DNA of 11,720 nt, taken from contig JADGNM010000042.1 in NCBI GenBank assembly GCA_017883485.1, positions 1-11,720 on the forward strand, written 5' to 3'. The translations under genes were made by a program, and so were the position numbers. How positions within the stretch are numbered: position 1 is the stretch's first letter; each line of letters begins with the position of its first letter. The notes under the pieces were generated by a model. The model was not told the DNA's origin. It saw only the letters and a list, made by a program, of their open reading frames with translations, and did not search any database. Origin of the DNA: Methanosarcina sp. GTDB taxonomy: Archaea; Halobacteriota; Methanosarcinia; Methanosarcinales; Methanosarcinaceae. This document shows positions 1 through 7,740 of this stretch, in pieces.

Positions 1-114
1 TTAATAGAGAAAGTATAACCCCGAAATAGGAAGGGAGAAGATAAAAGATACCAGAAAGCGAGACGCTTTGAGACTGATCCTGCAGATTACATTTGAAATG
101 AGGAGTTAATAGAT

Positions 115-357
115 ATGTATATGTTAGGAGCTATGGAAATTGAAATACTTAAGCATCTATATGAAATGGGAATGCTTGATGTAAACGGAGGGTGGGAAAA
201 GCAATCAAAACTGGATAAAAATGCAGTCGATGAATTATATCGCGCCAAACTTGTGGACAAAAGCGTATCAAATGGATTAGTACGCCTGTCTGAACGTGGA
301 GTTGGAGCGGTGTTGTTCGGGCTGCAAAAAGCAGACAAAATTTCTGATATGCTATGA
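115..357 (+). CDS. Small predicted winged-helix protein (80 aa)
   Basis: I do not recognise a named family. The protein runs from a helical N-terminus (about residues 7-20, EIEILKHLYEMG) through a lysine-rich helix pair to a segment reading LVDKSVSNGLVRLSERG, which resembles the recognition helix, wing strand and 'L-s-e-r-G' end of a winged helix-turn-helix domain. A small DNA-binding regulator is therefore a reasonable inference. The start at 115 is supported by AGGAG at 101-105, nine bases upstream. In-frame ATGs at 121 and 133 are possible alternatives but have poorer spacing. The gene stands alone: about 670 bases without an intact gene follow it. No signal peptide or membrane segment is visible. 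Confidence 0.6.
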   Translation: MYMLGAMEIEILKHLYEMGMLDVNGGWEKQSKLDKNAVDELYRAKLVDKSVSNGLVRLSERGVGAVLFGLQKADKISDML

Positions 358-564
358 GGGGAGTTGATAGCATAACAATTGTGTCGCAAGAGAGAATACA
401 CAGTTTACAACTATTTGTTAGCTTCCAGCTTTGGAAAATGACACAGATGGCACGAAATACATAGTTGCTTGAGCGGGGTGTGCCAGCGCAAGTTTAATTT
501 CGTATTACGACCTCTCGCAGACCATGTAACCACAGATCAATGGTTCTCTTACAAGTAGACATTT

Positions 565-580
565 TTCGCACAACTGCGAA
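565..580. repeat. Short perfect hairpin
   Basis: The arms TTCGCA and TGCGAA pair perfectly around the four-base loop CAAC. The hairpin lies in a gap with no intact gene, about 200 bases after the small winged-helix gene. No T-tract follows directly, so it is not a convincing terminator. The same TTCGCA/TGCGAA core occurs in the larger inverted repeat at 8163-8202, which may be chance. Confidence 0.4.
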
Positions 581-718
581 CATTTTCGAAATAAAGTTAA
601 TGAATACTTATCAGTCGTGTCCGTGAGTTACTGATCAATTACGAAAAATGCGTACTTCCACTGTGTTTTAGGCAAATATAGAAAGATTCTAATGCTCGCG
701 GTTTTCAATACCTCACTC

Positions 719-888
719 CTACGACCTGATTTTAAATTCTGGTTTGAAATATTGCACTTTACGGATATTGATCCATTGATCTGGCTTTAAGTTTAGAGTT
801 TCTGCCAAAAGACTACAATCCGGAGAGATATCAAAAAGCCAGAAACAGTATAATTTAAAAGTAAGTAAAGTGTTAAGGATACAAAATA
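719..888 (-). pseudogene. Possible C-terminal gene remnant, unidentified
   Basis: On the reverse strand a frame is open from 888 to a TAG at 719-721 without a start codon. Its last 35 or so residues look like ordinary protein: LLAETLNLKPDQWINIRKVQ followed by YFKPEFKIRS and the stop. The first 15 or so residues, read from AT-rich DNA, are less convincing. The 5' part would have to lie where the thrC leader now is, so this could be the tail of a gene removed by deletion. I cannot assign a family. The evidence is residue composition only, so chance is possible. Confidence 0.35.
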
Positions 889-896
889 TTATAAAA
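886..896 (+). promoter_or_regulatory. Candidate TATA box for thrC
   Basis: ATATTATAAAA resembles an archaeal TATA box. A start about 25 bases downstream would give a leader of roughly 110 bases containing all three 23-bp repeats. A second AT-rich candidate lies at about 902-911 (ATATTATACT). I cannot choose between them from sequence alone. Confidence 0.3.
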
Positions 897-933
897 CTCT
901 GATATTATACTAATTCGAAACCCAAATTACGCT

Positions 934-1002
934 AACCTGAGACTCAGGGTTATAACAACCTGAAATCGGGTTGACTTAAAACCTGGAGTCCGGACAATTT
1001 AA
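934..1002 (+). repeat. Three imperfect 23-bp repeats upstream of thrC
   Basis: AACCTG begins at 934, 957 and 980, an exact 23-bp period. Units 2 and 3 match at 16 of 23 positions. Unit 1 contains a perfect dyad, CCTGAG-A-CTCAGG (936-948), and unit 2 a weaker one, AACC...GGTT (957-972). The array ends 22 bases before the thrC ATG. Spacing of about two helical turns suggests a cooperative operator. If transcription starts upstream, the dyads could instead act as RNA hairpins in the leader. Confidence 0.6.
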
Positions 1003-1024
1003 TATCAGATACAGGAGCAATTTA

Positions 1025-2242
1025 ATGTACTATTTGAAATGTATCGAATGCGATGCAGAGTATCCTAAGGATGAAGTGATCTATACCTGCAGCCGATGTG
1101 ACGGGCTGCTTGATGTAATTTATGATTATTCTTCAATTAAGCTTGATATCGAAATGCTTAAGACCGAATGCCCATCGGTTTGGAAGTACGCGAAACTTCT
1201 TCCAGTAGAGAGAGAGCCTGTAACTCTTAAGGAAGGAGGTACTCCTCTCTATAAATGCGGCCGGCTCGCCGAAAAAATAGGGATAAAAACGCTTTATGTG
1301 AAGCATGAAGGCATGAACCCGACCGGCTCTTTTAAGGACAGGGGAATGACCGTAGGAGTTTCGAAAGCACTTGAACTTGGCATGAGTACGGTTGCCTGTG
1401 CATCCACAGGAAATACCTCTGCAGCCCTGGCAATCTATGGGGCAAAAGCAGGAATTCCTGTCGTTGTACTGCTGCCCGCAGGAAAAGTGGCCCTTGGGAA
1501 AGTAGCCCAGGCCCTGATGCACGGGGCAAAAGTTCTCAGCATCCGCGGGAACTTTGACGATGCGCTTGCTCTTGTGCGTACCCTCTGCATTCAGGAAAAA
1601 ATCTACCTCTTAAACTCAATCAACCCTTACAGGCTGGAAGGCCAGAAGACTATCGGCTTTGAGATTGCAGACCAGCTTGGCTTCAAGGTGCCTGACAGGA
1701 TTGTCCTGCCGGTGGGTAATGCAGGGAATATTACTGCTATTTATAAAGGTTTTAGAGAGTTCGAAAGACTCGGCATAACGGATTCTCTCCCGAAAATGAC
1801 CGGAATTCAGGCAGAAGGCTCCTGTCCAATTGTAAAAGCCATTAAAAGTGGAGCTCCTGAAATAACTCCTGAAGACAAACCTGAAACAGTTGCATCAGCA
1901 ATCCGGATTGGTAATCCTGTGAACGCTAAAAAAGCCCTCAGTGCAATCCGGGAAACTGGAGGAACTGCAGAGTCAGTTACTGACGATGAAATTCTTGCAG
2001 CCCAGAAAGATCTTGCAAGGCTCGAAGGCATAGGTGTCGAACCTGCAAGCGCAGCCTCAGTGGCAGGACTGAAGAAACTTGTTGAAATGGGCGTAATTGA
2101 TAGAGACGAGATCATTGTCTGCATTACTACAGGGCATCTCCTTAAGGACCCGCAGACAGTAATTGATATTTGTGAAGAGCCAACTGTAGTGGATGCAAAT
2201 ATAGAATCCATCCGGGAAGCCATCTTCGGAAAGGCAAAATAA
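1025..2242 (+). CDS. thrC: Threonine synthase
   Basis: This pyridoxal-phosphate enzyme converts O-phosphohomoserine and water to threonine and phosphate, the last step of threonine synthesis, in the cytoplasm. The N-terminus holds a zinc-ribbon-like set of cysteines (C6, C9, C22, C25), as in many archaeal threonine synthases. The cofactor lysine is K104 in PTGSFKDRG. A substrate-binding segment ACASTGNTSAA follows, and the glycine-rich phosphate loop GNAGNIT is at 231-237. The 405 residues fit the family and the reading frame is intact. The ATG is preceded by AGGAG at 1013-1017, seven bases away. leuS follows 66 bp downstream on the same strand with no clear terminator between, so cotranscription is possible. 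Other fold-type II PLP enzymes such as cysteate synthase are related, but the overall motif set favours threonine synthase. Confidence 0.92.
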   Translation: MYYLKCIECDAEYPKDEVIYTCSRCDGLLDVIYDYSSIKLDIEMLKTECPSVWKYAKLLPVEREPVTLKEGGTPLYKCGRLAEKIGIKTLYVKHEGMNPTGSFKDRGMTVGVSKALELGMSTVACASTGNTSAALAIYGAKAGIPVVVLLPAGKVALGKVAQALMHGAKVLSIRGNFDDALALVRTLCIQEKIYLLNSINPYRLEGQKTIGFEIADQLGFKVPDRIVLPVGNAGNITAIYKGFREFERLGITDSLPKMTGIQAEGSCPIVKAIKSGAPEITPEDKPETVASAIRIGNPVNAKKALSAIRETGGTAESVTDDEILAAQKDLARLEGIGVEPASAASVAGLKKLVEMGVIDRDEIIVCITTGHLLKDPQTVIDICEEPTVVDANIESIREAIFGKAK

Positions 2243-2308
2243 ATGCAGAAAAACAAGCTAGATTACAGTCAGATTCTTTGATAATTACCACAGAGGGTGT
2301 GAACACAA

Positions 2309-5212
2309 ATGGAGCAGGAATATGAACCTCATGAGATTGAAGAGAAATGGCAAAAAATTTGGAATGAAAGTGGAGTTTTCCAGGCTGAACCGAACAGGCG
2401 GGAAAAATTCTTCATAACCATCCCCTACCCCTACCTTAATGGAAACCTTCATGCTGGACACACCCGTACTTTTACGATAGGGGACGTGGTAGCCAGGCAT
2501 AAAAGGATGCTTGGATATAACGTGCTTTACCCAATGGGCTTCCATGTAACCGGCACGCCTATTGTAGGACTTGCGGAACTGATTGCCAGACGGGACCCTC
2601 AGACCATGGACGTATACGAACATCTTCATGAGATTCCGGGTGATATCCTTCCTACTCTTGATACTCCTGAAAAAATAGTCGACTACTTCAAGCATGAAGC
2701 CGAGAAAGCCATGCGCATGATCGGGTATTCCATTGACTGGCAGCGCAAATTTACGACAACGGACCAGACTTACAAAAAGTTCATTGAATGGCAGTACATC
2801 CGCCTTGCGGAAAAAGGCCTGATCAGCAAAGGCTCGCATCCTGTAAAATGGTGCCCGAACGACAACAACCCTGTAGAAGACCACGATATCCTGTATGGGG
2901 AAGAAGCCACAATCGTGGAATTCACCCTGATCAAGTTCAGGTACAACGACCTTGTCCTCCCCTGTGCAACCCTGAGGCCGGAAACAACTTTCGGAGTGAC
3001 TAACCTCTGGGTTAATCCCGATGTGGATTATGTAAAGGTAAGCGTTGAAAAGGACAAATACAAAGAGTTCTGGGTTGTGAGCAGGGAAGCTTTCCGAAAA
3101 CTTACCTTTACGGACAGGACAGTCGAGTACATCGAGGACGTACCTGCAAAGTACATAATAGGAATAAAAGTCACAAACCCGGTAACAGACGACGAGGTAA
3201 TTTCCCTTCCGGCTTCTTTTGTCACACCTGACAACGGAAGCGGGATAGTTATGAGTGTGCCAGCCCATGCGCCTTTTGACTACCTGGCCCTACGCGACCT
3301 TTATGATGCCGACCTGAGCGCTTACGGGATAAGCAAAGACCTGAGAAAAATCAAATTGATTTCCCTCATCAAAGTGCCTGAATTTGGAGAATTCCCGGCA
3401 AAAGAAATCGTAGAAAGTATGGGGGTCGCAAACCAGGAAGACCTTAAAGCCGAGGAAGCCACAAAGATCGTATACAGGAGAGAATTCCACGGAGGAGTGC
3501 TTAAGGATGTCACAGGAAAATACGAAGGGCATCCTGTCTCGAAGATCAAAGATATCCTCACCAGGGACCTTATCAGCTCAAACGCAGGAGAGACCTTTTA
3601 CGAATTCAGCGAACCGGTGGTTTGCCGCTGCGGCACGCCATGTGTCGTAAATATGGTAAAAGGCCAGTGGTTCCTGAACTATTCGGACCCCGAATGGAAA
3701 GCAAAGGTCTACAGATGCCTCAGCATGATGCGGATTATTCCGGCAGACTATAGAGTGGAGTTCGAAAACAAGGTTGACTGGCTCAAAGATAAAGCCTGCG
3801 CCCGCAGGAAAGGCCTTGGGACCCGCCTGCCCTTCGATCCGGAGTGGCTGATTGAGTCTCTTGGGGATTCGACAATTTATATGTGTTATTACATTATCGC
3901 TAAGTTTATCAAGAGAGGCGACCTTGCCCTGGAACACCTTACCCTTTCATTTTTTGACTATATCCTTTTTGGAAAAGGCAATGAAGGAGCTGTTTCTGCA
4001 GAGACCGGCCTTGACTCCGGGATCCTGGAAGAGATCCGCAGCGATTTCGAATACTGGTACCCGGTGGACCTGAGGTCTTCTGGAAAAGACCTTGTACCGA
4101 ACCACCTGCTCTTCTTCCTCTTCCACCATGTGGCCCTCTTTGAGGAGGAATACTGGCCAAAAACCCTTGCAGTAAACGGCTTTGTCTCCCTTGAGGGGCA
4201 GAAGATGAGCAAATCCAAGGGCCCCATCCTCACTATGGAAAACGCGGTCCGCACCTACGGGGCTGACATAACAAGGATGTACATCCTCTCCACGGCCGAA
4301 CAGACCCAGGACGCAGACTGGCACAGGACCGGAATCGAATCTGCCAGGCGGCAGGTTGACAGGTTCTACTCCTTTGCAAAAGACGTTATAGAAAGTGGAA
4401 GACGCGGAACCGTAAGCGCCGAATTAAAACAGATAGACCGCTGGATGCTCTCAAGGATGCAGGACTACATCCGTGATACGAATATTGCCCTTGATTCCAT
4501 CCAGACCAGGGAAGCCATCCAGAATTCTTTCTTCCTGCTCATAAACGATGTCAAATGGTACCAGAGGAGAGGCGGAGAGACCCTGCTCTACTACGTGCTG
4601 GATAACTGGGTCAGGCTTATGTCTCCCTTTACCCCGCACCTCTGTGAAGAAACCTGGGAGGCTATGGGACACGAAGACCTTGTTTCCCTTGCCCCGTACC
4701 CGCTCTACAATGAAGACCTCATAGACGGAGGCGCAGAACTTGCCGAAGAAGTCATAAAGGGCACCCTGGAAGACATCGAAGAGATTGTCAGGGTAACGAA
4801 AATGACTCCGCAGAAGGTCCACCTCTACACAGCTCCTGCCTGGAAAGCCGCAGTCATAAAACGCGCCTGCGAAATGCAGCAAGAAGTCCCCCTCGAAGTA
4901 GGCACACTGATTAAAGCCCTGATGGCAGACCCCGAGCTAAAACGCTTTGGCAAGGATATCCCGAAGTTCGTGCAGAAGATTATCCCCGAGTTCAAAAGTG
5001 GAGGCGCAGAAAGGTACGAGATCTTTGCAGGCCCCGGCCTAGATGAATATGCCCTCCTGAAAGAGGCTTCATCCTTCCTTGAAAAAGAAATCGGCTGCCC
5101 TGTTGAAATCTACAATGCAGATTCTCCTGCCTACGATCCGGAAAATAAGTCCAGGTTTGCAGAACCACTGAGGCCTGCCATTTATATTGAACAGGCGAAA
5201 AAAGAAGAGTAA
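2309..5212 (+). CDS. leuS: Leucyl-tRNA synthetase, archaeal type
   Basis: This class I aminoacyl-tRNA synthetase activates leucine with ATP and charges tRNA-Leu. The HIGH signature appears as HAGH at residues 48-51 (after PYPYLNGNL) and the KMSKS loop as KMSKS at 632-636. Between them lies the CP1 editing domain, recognisable by the threonine-rich stretch TLRPETTFG at 221-229 and the later segment DNGSGIVMSVPAHAPFDYLAL. A cysteine cluster C439-x-C441-x3-C445 (CRCGTPC) may bind zinc. A tryptophan-rich anticodon-binding helical domain and an archaeal-type C-terminal extension follow. The 967 residues are typical for archaeal and eukaryotic-like LeuRS and longer than bacterial forms. The ATG at 2309 is preceded by GAGGGTG (2293-2299). 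A terminator hairpin begins directly after the stop. No frameshift or missing motif is seen. Confidence 0.97.
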   Translation: MEQEYEPHEIEEKWQKIWNESGVFQAEPNRREKFFITIPYPYLNGNLHAGHTRTFTIGDVVARHKRMLGYNVLYPMGFHVTGTPIVGLAELIARRDPQTMDVYEHLHEIPGDILPTLDTPEKIVDYFKHEAEKAMRMIGYSIDWQRKFTTTDQTYKKFIEWQYIRLAEKGLISKGSHPVKWCPNDNNPVEDHDILYGEEATIVEFTLIKFRYNDLVLPCATLRPETTFGVTNLWVNPDVDYVKVSVEKDKYKEFWVVSREAFRKLTFTDRTVEYIEDVPAKYIIGIKVTNPVTDDEVISLPASFVTPDNGSGIVMSVPAHAPFDYLALRDLYDADLSAYGISKDLRKIKLISLIKVPEFGEFPAKEIVESMGVANQEDLKAEEATKIVYRREFHGGVLKDVTGKYEGHPVSKIKDILTRDLISSNAGETFYEFSEPVVCRCGTPCVVNMVKGQWFLNYSDPEWKAKVYRCLSMMRIIPADYRVEFENKVDWLKDKACARRKGLGTRLPFDPEWLIESLGDSTIYMCYYIIAKFIKRGDLALEHLTLSFFDYILFGKGNEGAVSAETGLDSGILEEIRSDFEYWYPVDLRSSGKDLVPNHLLFFLFHHVALFEEEYWPKTLAVNGFVSLEGQKMSKSKGPILTMENAVRTYGADITRMYILSTAEQTQDADWHRTGIESARRQVDRFYSFAKDVIESGRRGTVSAELKQIDRWMLSRMQDYIRDTNIALDSIQTREAIQNSFFLLINDVKWYQRRGGETLLYYVLDNWVRLMSPFTPHLCEETWEAMGHEDLVSLAPYPLYNEDLIDGGAELAEEVIKGTLEDIEEIVRVTKMTPQKVHLYTAPAWKAAVIKRACEMQQEVPLEVGTLIKALMADPELKRFGKDIPKFVQKIIPEFKSGGAERYEIFAGPGLDEYALLKEASSFLEKEIGCPVEIYNADSPAYDPENKSRFAEPLRPAIYIEQAKKEE

Positions 5213-5240
5213 AAGGAGCCATTTTGGCTTCTTGATTTTT
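5213..5240 (+). terminator. Hairpin and T-tract terminator after leuS
   Basis: Immediately after the leuS stop, AAGGAGCCA (5213-5221) and TGGCTTCTT (5225-5233) form a nine-base stem, with one G-U pair, around the loop TTT. GATTTTT follows. It sits between convergent leuS and the reverse-strand pseudogene, where a terminator is expected. Confidence 0.6.
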
Positions 5241-5247
5241 CGGTTTC

Positions 5248-5957
5248 TTAGGGCTTATGCCACGTTGTTTTACCCTTCTTGCAAGGATCGCAAAACTCTG
5301 ATAGCTCTTCTTCCTCAAAATAAATTTCCTTGCCAATATTTATTCCAGCTTTGCCCTGGAGATATCACTTCCGGATCGTTCTCCCTGGACATTTTCCCCC
5401 TCATTGAGTTTCATTGTAAAGTTATTCTCTTTTCCAGGGAAGGTCACGCGAACTCCAGCATTCAGCTCTTCACCGGTTAAGGCCGGATTGACCGCATCGA
5501 CTGCCAGAACTTGCTCGAAGTCCTGCGGCTTCGTTATTTTATGCGCATGAAGATTTCCTTCCTGTGTCCGAAGAGCAGGTACTCGAGGTTCTTGAGATTC
5601 TCAGCTTTGGGATCTAACCTAAACTAATAAATAATATTCTTTACGTTGAAGGTCAAGTTCGGAATAATTTTTGGACCCTCCCTTTCGAAATGCTCCCGGA
5701 ATATATCCCATTTAAAGGGTCGAATAGGTTTATCGGTATCATTAGATATCAGATCGGACATGGCGAATTTCTCCGAATCCAGCGTATATATTCTGATGTC
5801 GGGGTTAATCTTGCGATCTGCAAGGATGACGGTCAGCATCAAACATAAACATCGGCAAATGAGACAGATATATGCTCTCCGTTCCAAATATCAGCTGACC
5901 GTGATTGCGAACGTAGCATCTCTCTCAGCTTAAACAGTGCTCTTTGTTGCTATTCAT
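5248..5957 (-). pseudogene. Decayed conserved gene, readable across three frames
   Basis: Read on the reverse strand, one protein can be followed through successive frames. The first runs from ATG 5957-5955 and includes HGQLIFGTESIYLSHLPMFM before a stop at 5805-5807. The second carries INPDIRIYTLDSEKFAMSDL, later REHFEREGPKIIPNLTF and LEYLLFGHRKEIFM, to 5534-5536. The third reads HKITKPQDFEQVLAVDAVNP to 5340-5342. The last returns to the frame with GINIGKEIYFEEEELSEFCD and ends at 5248-5250. Lesions are an in-frame TGA (5925-5927), an internal deletion with frameshift near 5810-5830, an in-frame TAG (5624-5626), a one-base deletion at 5545/5546 (restoring a G gives MAHKITKPQ), and a shift near 5360-5400. 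The pattern recalls a conserved family of uncharacterised proteins with 'YLSHLPMFM', a central 'YTL-x-E-F' and a terminal 'YFEEGEL'. That match is from memory, and the function is unknown to me. The original start is uncertain. Confidence 0.85.
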
Positions 5958-6098
5958 GACATAAATCCTAGCCTTCCACTATTACAGAACGATACATTAA
6001 AACCCTAAATATTAACACAAGTGAAATTCAAATAGTCGATGACAATGAAGAGATGAGTAACACTTGAGCAGAGGTGGCAGAACATTCTTTAAACTATC

Positions 6099-6956
6099 CT
6101 AATAAAGCTCTGTTCTCCTATCAACAAAAACAGGGACGTCTTTTCGAATCTCATCTTTTGCTGAAAGATCAATATCGAAAACAATTACGCTCTCTTTATC
6201 GCGTGCATCAGCTTTTACCTCACCCAGGGAATCTACAATCATTGAGTTTCCGAAATAGCTTAAGCCGGGGGCAGAACCTGTGCGGTTGCAGGCAATGTGC
6301 GGGATCTGGTTTTCGATTGCTCTTGCCCTTACAAGGGTTTTCCAGTGTTCTAACTTCGGGTTGGGGAAAGCCGCTGTCGTTACAAGTAGATCGGAACCGG
6401 AAAGAGCAAGTTTTCTTGCAATCTCAGGGAAACGGAGCTCGTAACAGATCTCAAGTCCAATTTTCAAATTTTGCTTTTTAAGGGGAATTGGCTCTATTGA
6501 GCTACCTCTGGAAAAGTACTTATTTTCCTTCTTGAAGGGATGAGTTTTTCGATAAGTGCCTGCAAGAGTACCTGACTCAAAACAGAAGCCGAGATTGTAG
6601 TAACGGGCAGAGTTTTTACTTCCTTTATTTATTTTACTACCGTTATTTCCCGGCACTTCATTTTCTTCATCTTCTTCATCTTCTTCATCTTCTTCAATAG
6701 CTTTCTGGATAATTGAGCCAATAAGAATGCAGTTGTTAGCTTCGGAAAAACATGCCAGGTTCTCAAGGGTGGGAGAAGGCAGGGATTCTGCTGCGTGGTC
6801 GAAGTTTTCGTAGCAAAAGCCTGTGGAAAAAACCTCTGGAAAAACAATAATTTCTGCTTCTTTTTTTACGGCTTTGAGGGCCATGTGGAGGGCTTTTTCA
6901 AGGTTTTCCTGTTTTCTGCAGTGCAGTATGTCCATCTGGATACAGGCAACTTTCAT
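6099..6956 (-). CDS. Nitrilase-superfamily carbon-nitrogen hydrolase (omega-amidase-like)
   Basis: A cytoplasmic amidohydrolase of the nitrilase fold. The catalytic Glu-Lys-Cys set is complete: E41 in IVFPEVFSTGF, K137 in GTYRKTHPF and C171 in GLEICYELRFPE. The C-terminus (EIRKDVPVFVDRRTELY) resembles the omega-amidase/Nit2/YafV branch, whose members cleave alpha-keto-acid amides or deaminated glutathione. The exact substrate is inferred only. The 285 residues are slightly long because of an insert at about 84-118. This insert contains an acidic run (roughly 88-100, Glu and Asp only apart from one Asn) encoded by a 9-bp microsatellite, then an Asn/Lys/Ser-rich linker. It falls between core strands and away from the catalytic residues, so the enzyme is probably active. 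The ATG is supported by GGTGG (CCACC at 6964-6968 on the given strand), seven bases upstream. It follows the 7077-7709 gene on the same strand after a 120-bp gap. Confidence 0.88.
   Translation of the reverse strand: MKVACIQMDILHCRKQENLEKALHMALKAVKKEAEIIVFPEVFSTGFCYENFDHAAESLPSPTLENLACFSEANNCILIGSIIQKAIEEDEEDEEDEENEVPGNNGSKINKGSKNSARYYNLGFCFESGTLAGTYRKTHPFKKENKYFSRGSSIEPIPLKKQNLKIGLEICYELRFPEIARKLALSGSDLLVTTAAFPNPKLEHWKTLVRARAIENQIPHIACNRTGSAPGLSYFGNSMIVDSLGEVKADARDKESVIVFDIDLSAKDEIRKDVPVFVDRRTELY
6664..6696. repeat. 9-bp microsatellite inside the nitrilase gene
   Basis: TCTTCATCT is repeated head to tail at 6664, 6673 and 6682, followed by a partial copy to 6696. On the coding strand it gives Glu/Asp codons only. 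Because the unit is three codons, gain or loss of copies changes the length of the acidic run without breaking the frame. Confidence 0.9.
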
Positions 6957-7001
6957 GTTCTAACCACCAAATTAATATCCGGTCCTGGCAAACGTAGAGC
7001 T

Positions 7002-7046
7002 CTTAGATTTAAAGGGCTTAAATTCAAAGGGCTTAGATTCAAAGAA
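7002..7046. repeat. Three 15-bp tandem repeats upstream of the nitrilase gene
   Basis: CTTAGATTTAAAGGG (7002-7016), CTTAAATTCAAAGGG (7017-7031) and CTTAGATTCAAAGAA (7032-7046) are consecutive. Neighbouring units differ at two to four positions. They lie between the nitrilase start and the stop of the next reverse-strand gene. If transcription starts from the AT-rich element at 7051-7064, they would lie in or around the 5' leader. No coding role is likely. Confidence 0.85.
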
Positions 7047-7050
7047 ATGA

Positions 7051-7064
7051 AATATTTTTAAAAG
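7051..7064 (-). promoter_or_regulatory. Candidate TATA box for the nitrilase gene
   Basis: On the reverse strand CTTTTAAAAATATT is the most TATA-like stretch in the 120-bp gap. It would place the start near 7030, inside the 15-bp repeats, with a leader of about 75 bases. This rests on base composition and position only. Confidence 0.35.
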
Positions 7065-7076
7065 GGATGAACAATT

Positions 7077-7709
7077 TTAGGGGAGCAGGGTAGTTTGCTT
7101 GCTCTTCGCTACCAGGCCCTCAAGGTCAACCCTGTGTTTTATCAGCCCTGCAAATACTTCGTTTGAAAGCCTTGTCAGCTCTTCCTTATTTTCCCGGATT
7201 TCATACGCAGGGTCATCTGAAGGGATCTCAATTCTTGTAATATCCGATCTGGCTTTTTTCAGGTGGGAATCAGGCAGCTCACAGACCATTCCGGGTTTTT
7301 CCAGATACTGATCAAGGTGTTTTTGGGTGATCCCCATAAGTTTTAACTCCTTGCGGAAACATGGCCTTTCAAATAGTTTGGATACCACATATACTCCTAC
7401 CGGGATCCTGAGGTCCAGGTCAATTTTAAGAAGCTGATTCCTGAAAATAGAATAAATGTCTTCGGGAGAGGATTCTTCGATTTTTTCAGGTAAATATTCT
7501 TCGACTTTTTCAGGCAGCGAGTAAATTTTGGAGGGTGGAACTTCGATTTCCTCCAGAATGTTAAGGTCTCTGAGTGCCCTGAGATAGCCGGTAAGAATCA
7601 GGCGATGCTCGTCTATACCTCCGGCTTTCAGTTCCCTGGAGAGTCCGCTGATAGAAAGTTGTCTACCCTCGAGTAATTCCAGAAGTTTAAGATTGAGCTT
7701 CTCTTCCAT
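7077..7709 (-). CDS. Winged-helix domain protein of unknown role (210 aa)
   Basis: I do not recognise a named family. The first 65 residues read like a winged helix: helices around LKLLELLEGRQLSISGLSRE and a second helix before LRDLNILEEIEVPPSKIYSL, matching the usual 'leucine-rich third helix then wing' pattern. An acidic linker with an internal near-repeat (LPEKVEEYLPEKIEE) joins it to a C-terminal part of mixed charge from about residue 85, possibly a second helical domain (FRKELKLMGITQKHLDQYL). There is no signal peptide or membrane segment. The ATG at 7707-7709 is the only plausible start because a TAG lies directly before it in frame. No ribosome-binding site is evident, so leaderless translation is possible. 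A transcriptional regulator is an inference from the N-terminus only. Confidence 0.7.
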   Translation of the reverse strand: MEEKLNLKLLELLEGRQLSISGLSRELKAGGIDEHRLILTGYLRALRDLNILEEIEVPPSKIYSLPEKVEEYLPEKIEESSPEDIYSIFRNQLLKIDLDLRIPVGVYVVSKLFERPCFRKELKLMGITQKHLDQYLEKPGMVCELPDSHLKKARSDITRIEIPSDDPAYEIRENKEELTRLSNEVFAGLIKHRVDLEGLVAKSKQTTLLP

Positions 7710-7740
7710 CTATACCGACATCGTGGTTTTGTAACATTAG

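Larger units (their letters stand above)
358..1024. other. Long gap between the small regulator and thrC
   Basis: There is no intact gene of useful length on either strand. The stretch holds a short hairpin (TTCGCA-CAAC-TGCGAA, 565-580), an 11-base inverted pair (CAGATCAATGG at 533-543 and CCATTGATCTG at 773-783), a possible reverse-strand gene remnant (719-888), a candidate TATA box and the 23-bp repeats before thrC. I found no tRNA-like cloverleaf. The GC content is lower than in the neighbouring genes. Confidence 0.7.

Noticed and set aside
8..109. Forward open frame at the window edge ending in TAA-TAG just before the small winged-helix gene
   Set aside because: It lies between stops at 2-7 and 107-112, has no start codon, and the DNA is purine-rich, which lowers stop frequency by itself. 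It could be the tail of a decayed gene but cannot be supported.
505..625. Reverse-strand frame with several cysteines (KCSQLCEKCLLVREPLICGY)
   Set aside because: About 40 codons with no start. The cysteine spacing fits no finger type I know and part comes from the hairpin at 565-580. Judged chance, though a remnant is possible.
2285..3268. Long reverse-strand frame opposite leuS
   Set aside because: It is antisense to a certain leuS gene, with a composition expected of a mirrored codon pattern and no recognisable domain.
5187..5480. Forward frame overlapping the end of leuS
   Set aside because: It overlaps the terminator hairpin and runs antisense to the reconstructed pseudogene. Its residues show no protein-like pattern.
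5646..5933. Forward frame in the leuS-nitrilase gap
   Set aside because: It is antisense to the better-supported pseudogene, whose reverse-strand segments read as conserved protein.
6074..6481. Forward frame opposite the nitrilase gene
   Set aside because: Antisense to a gene with a full catalytic triad. No independent support.
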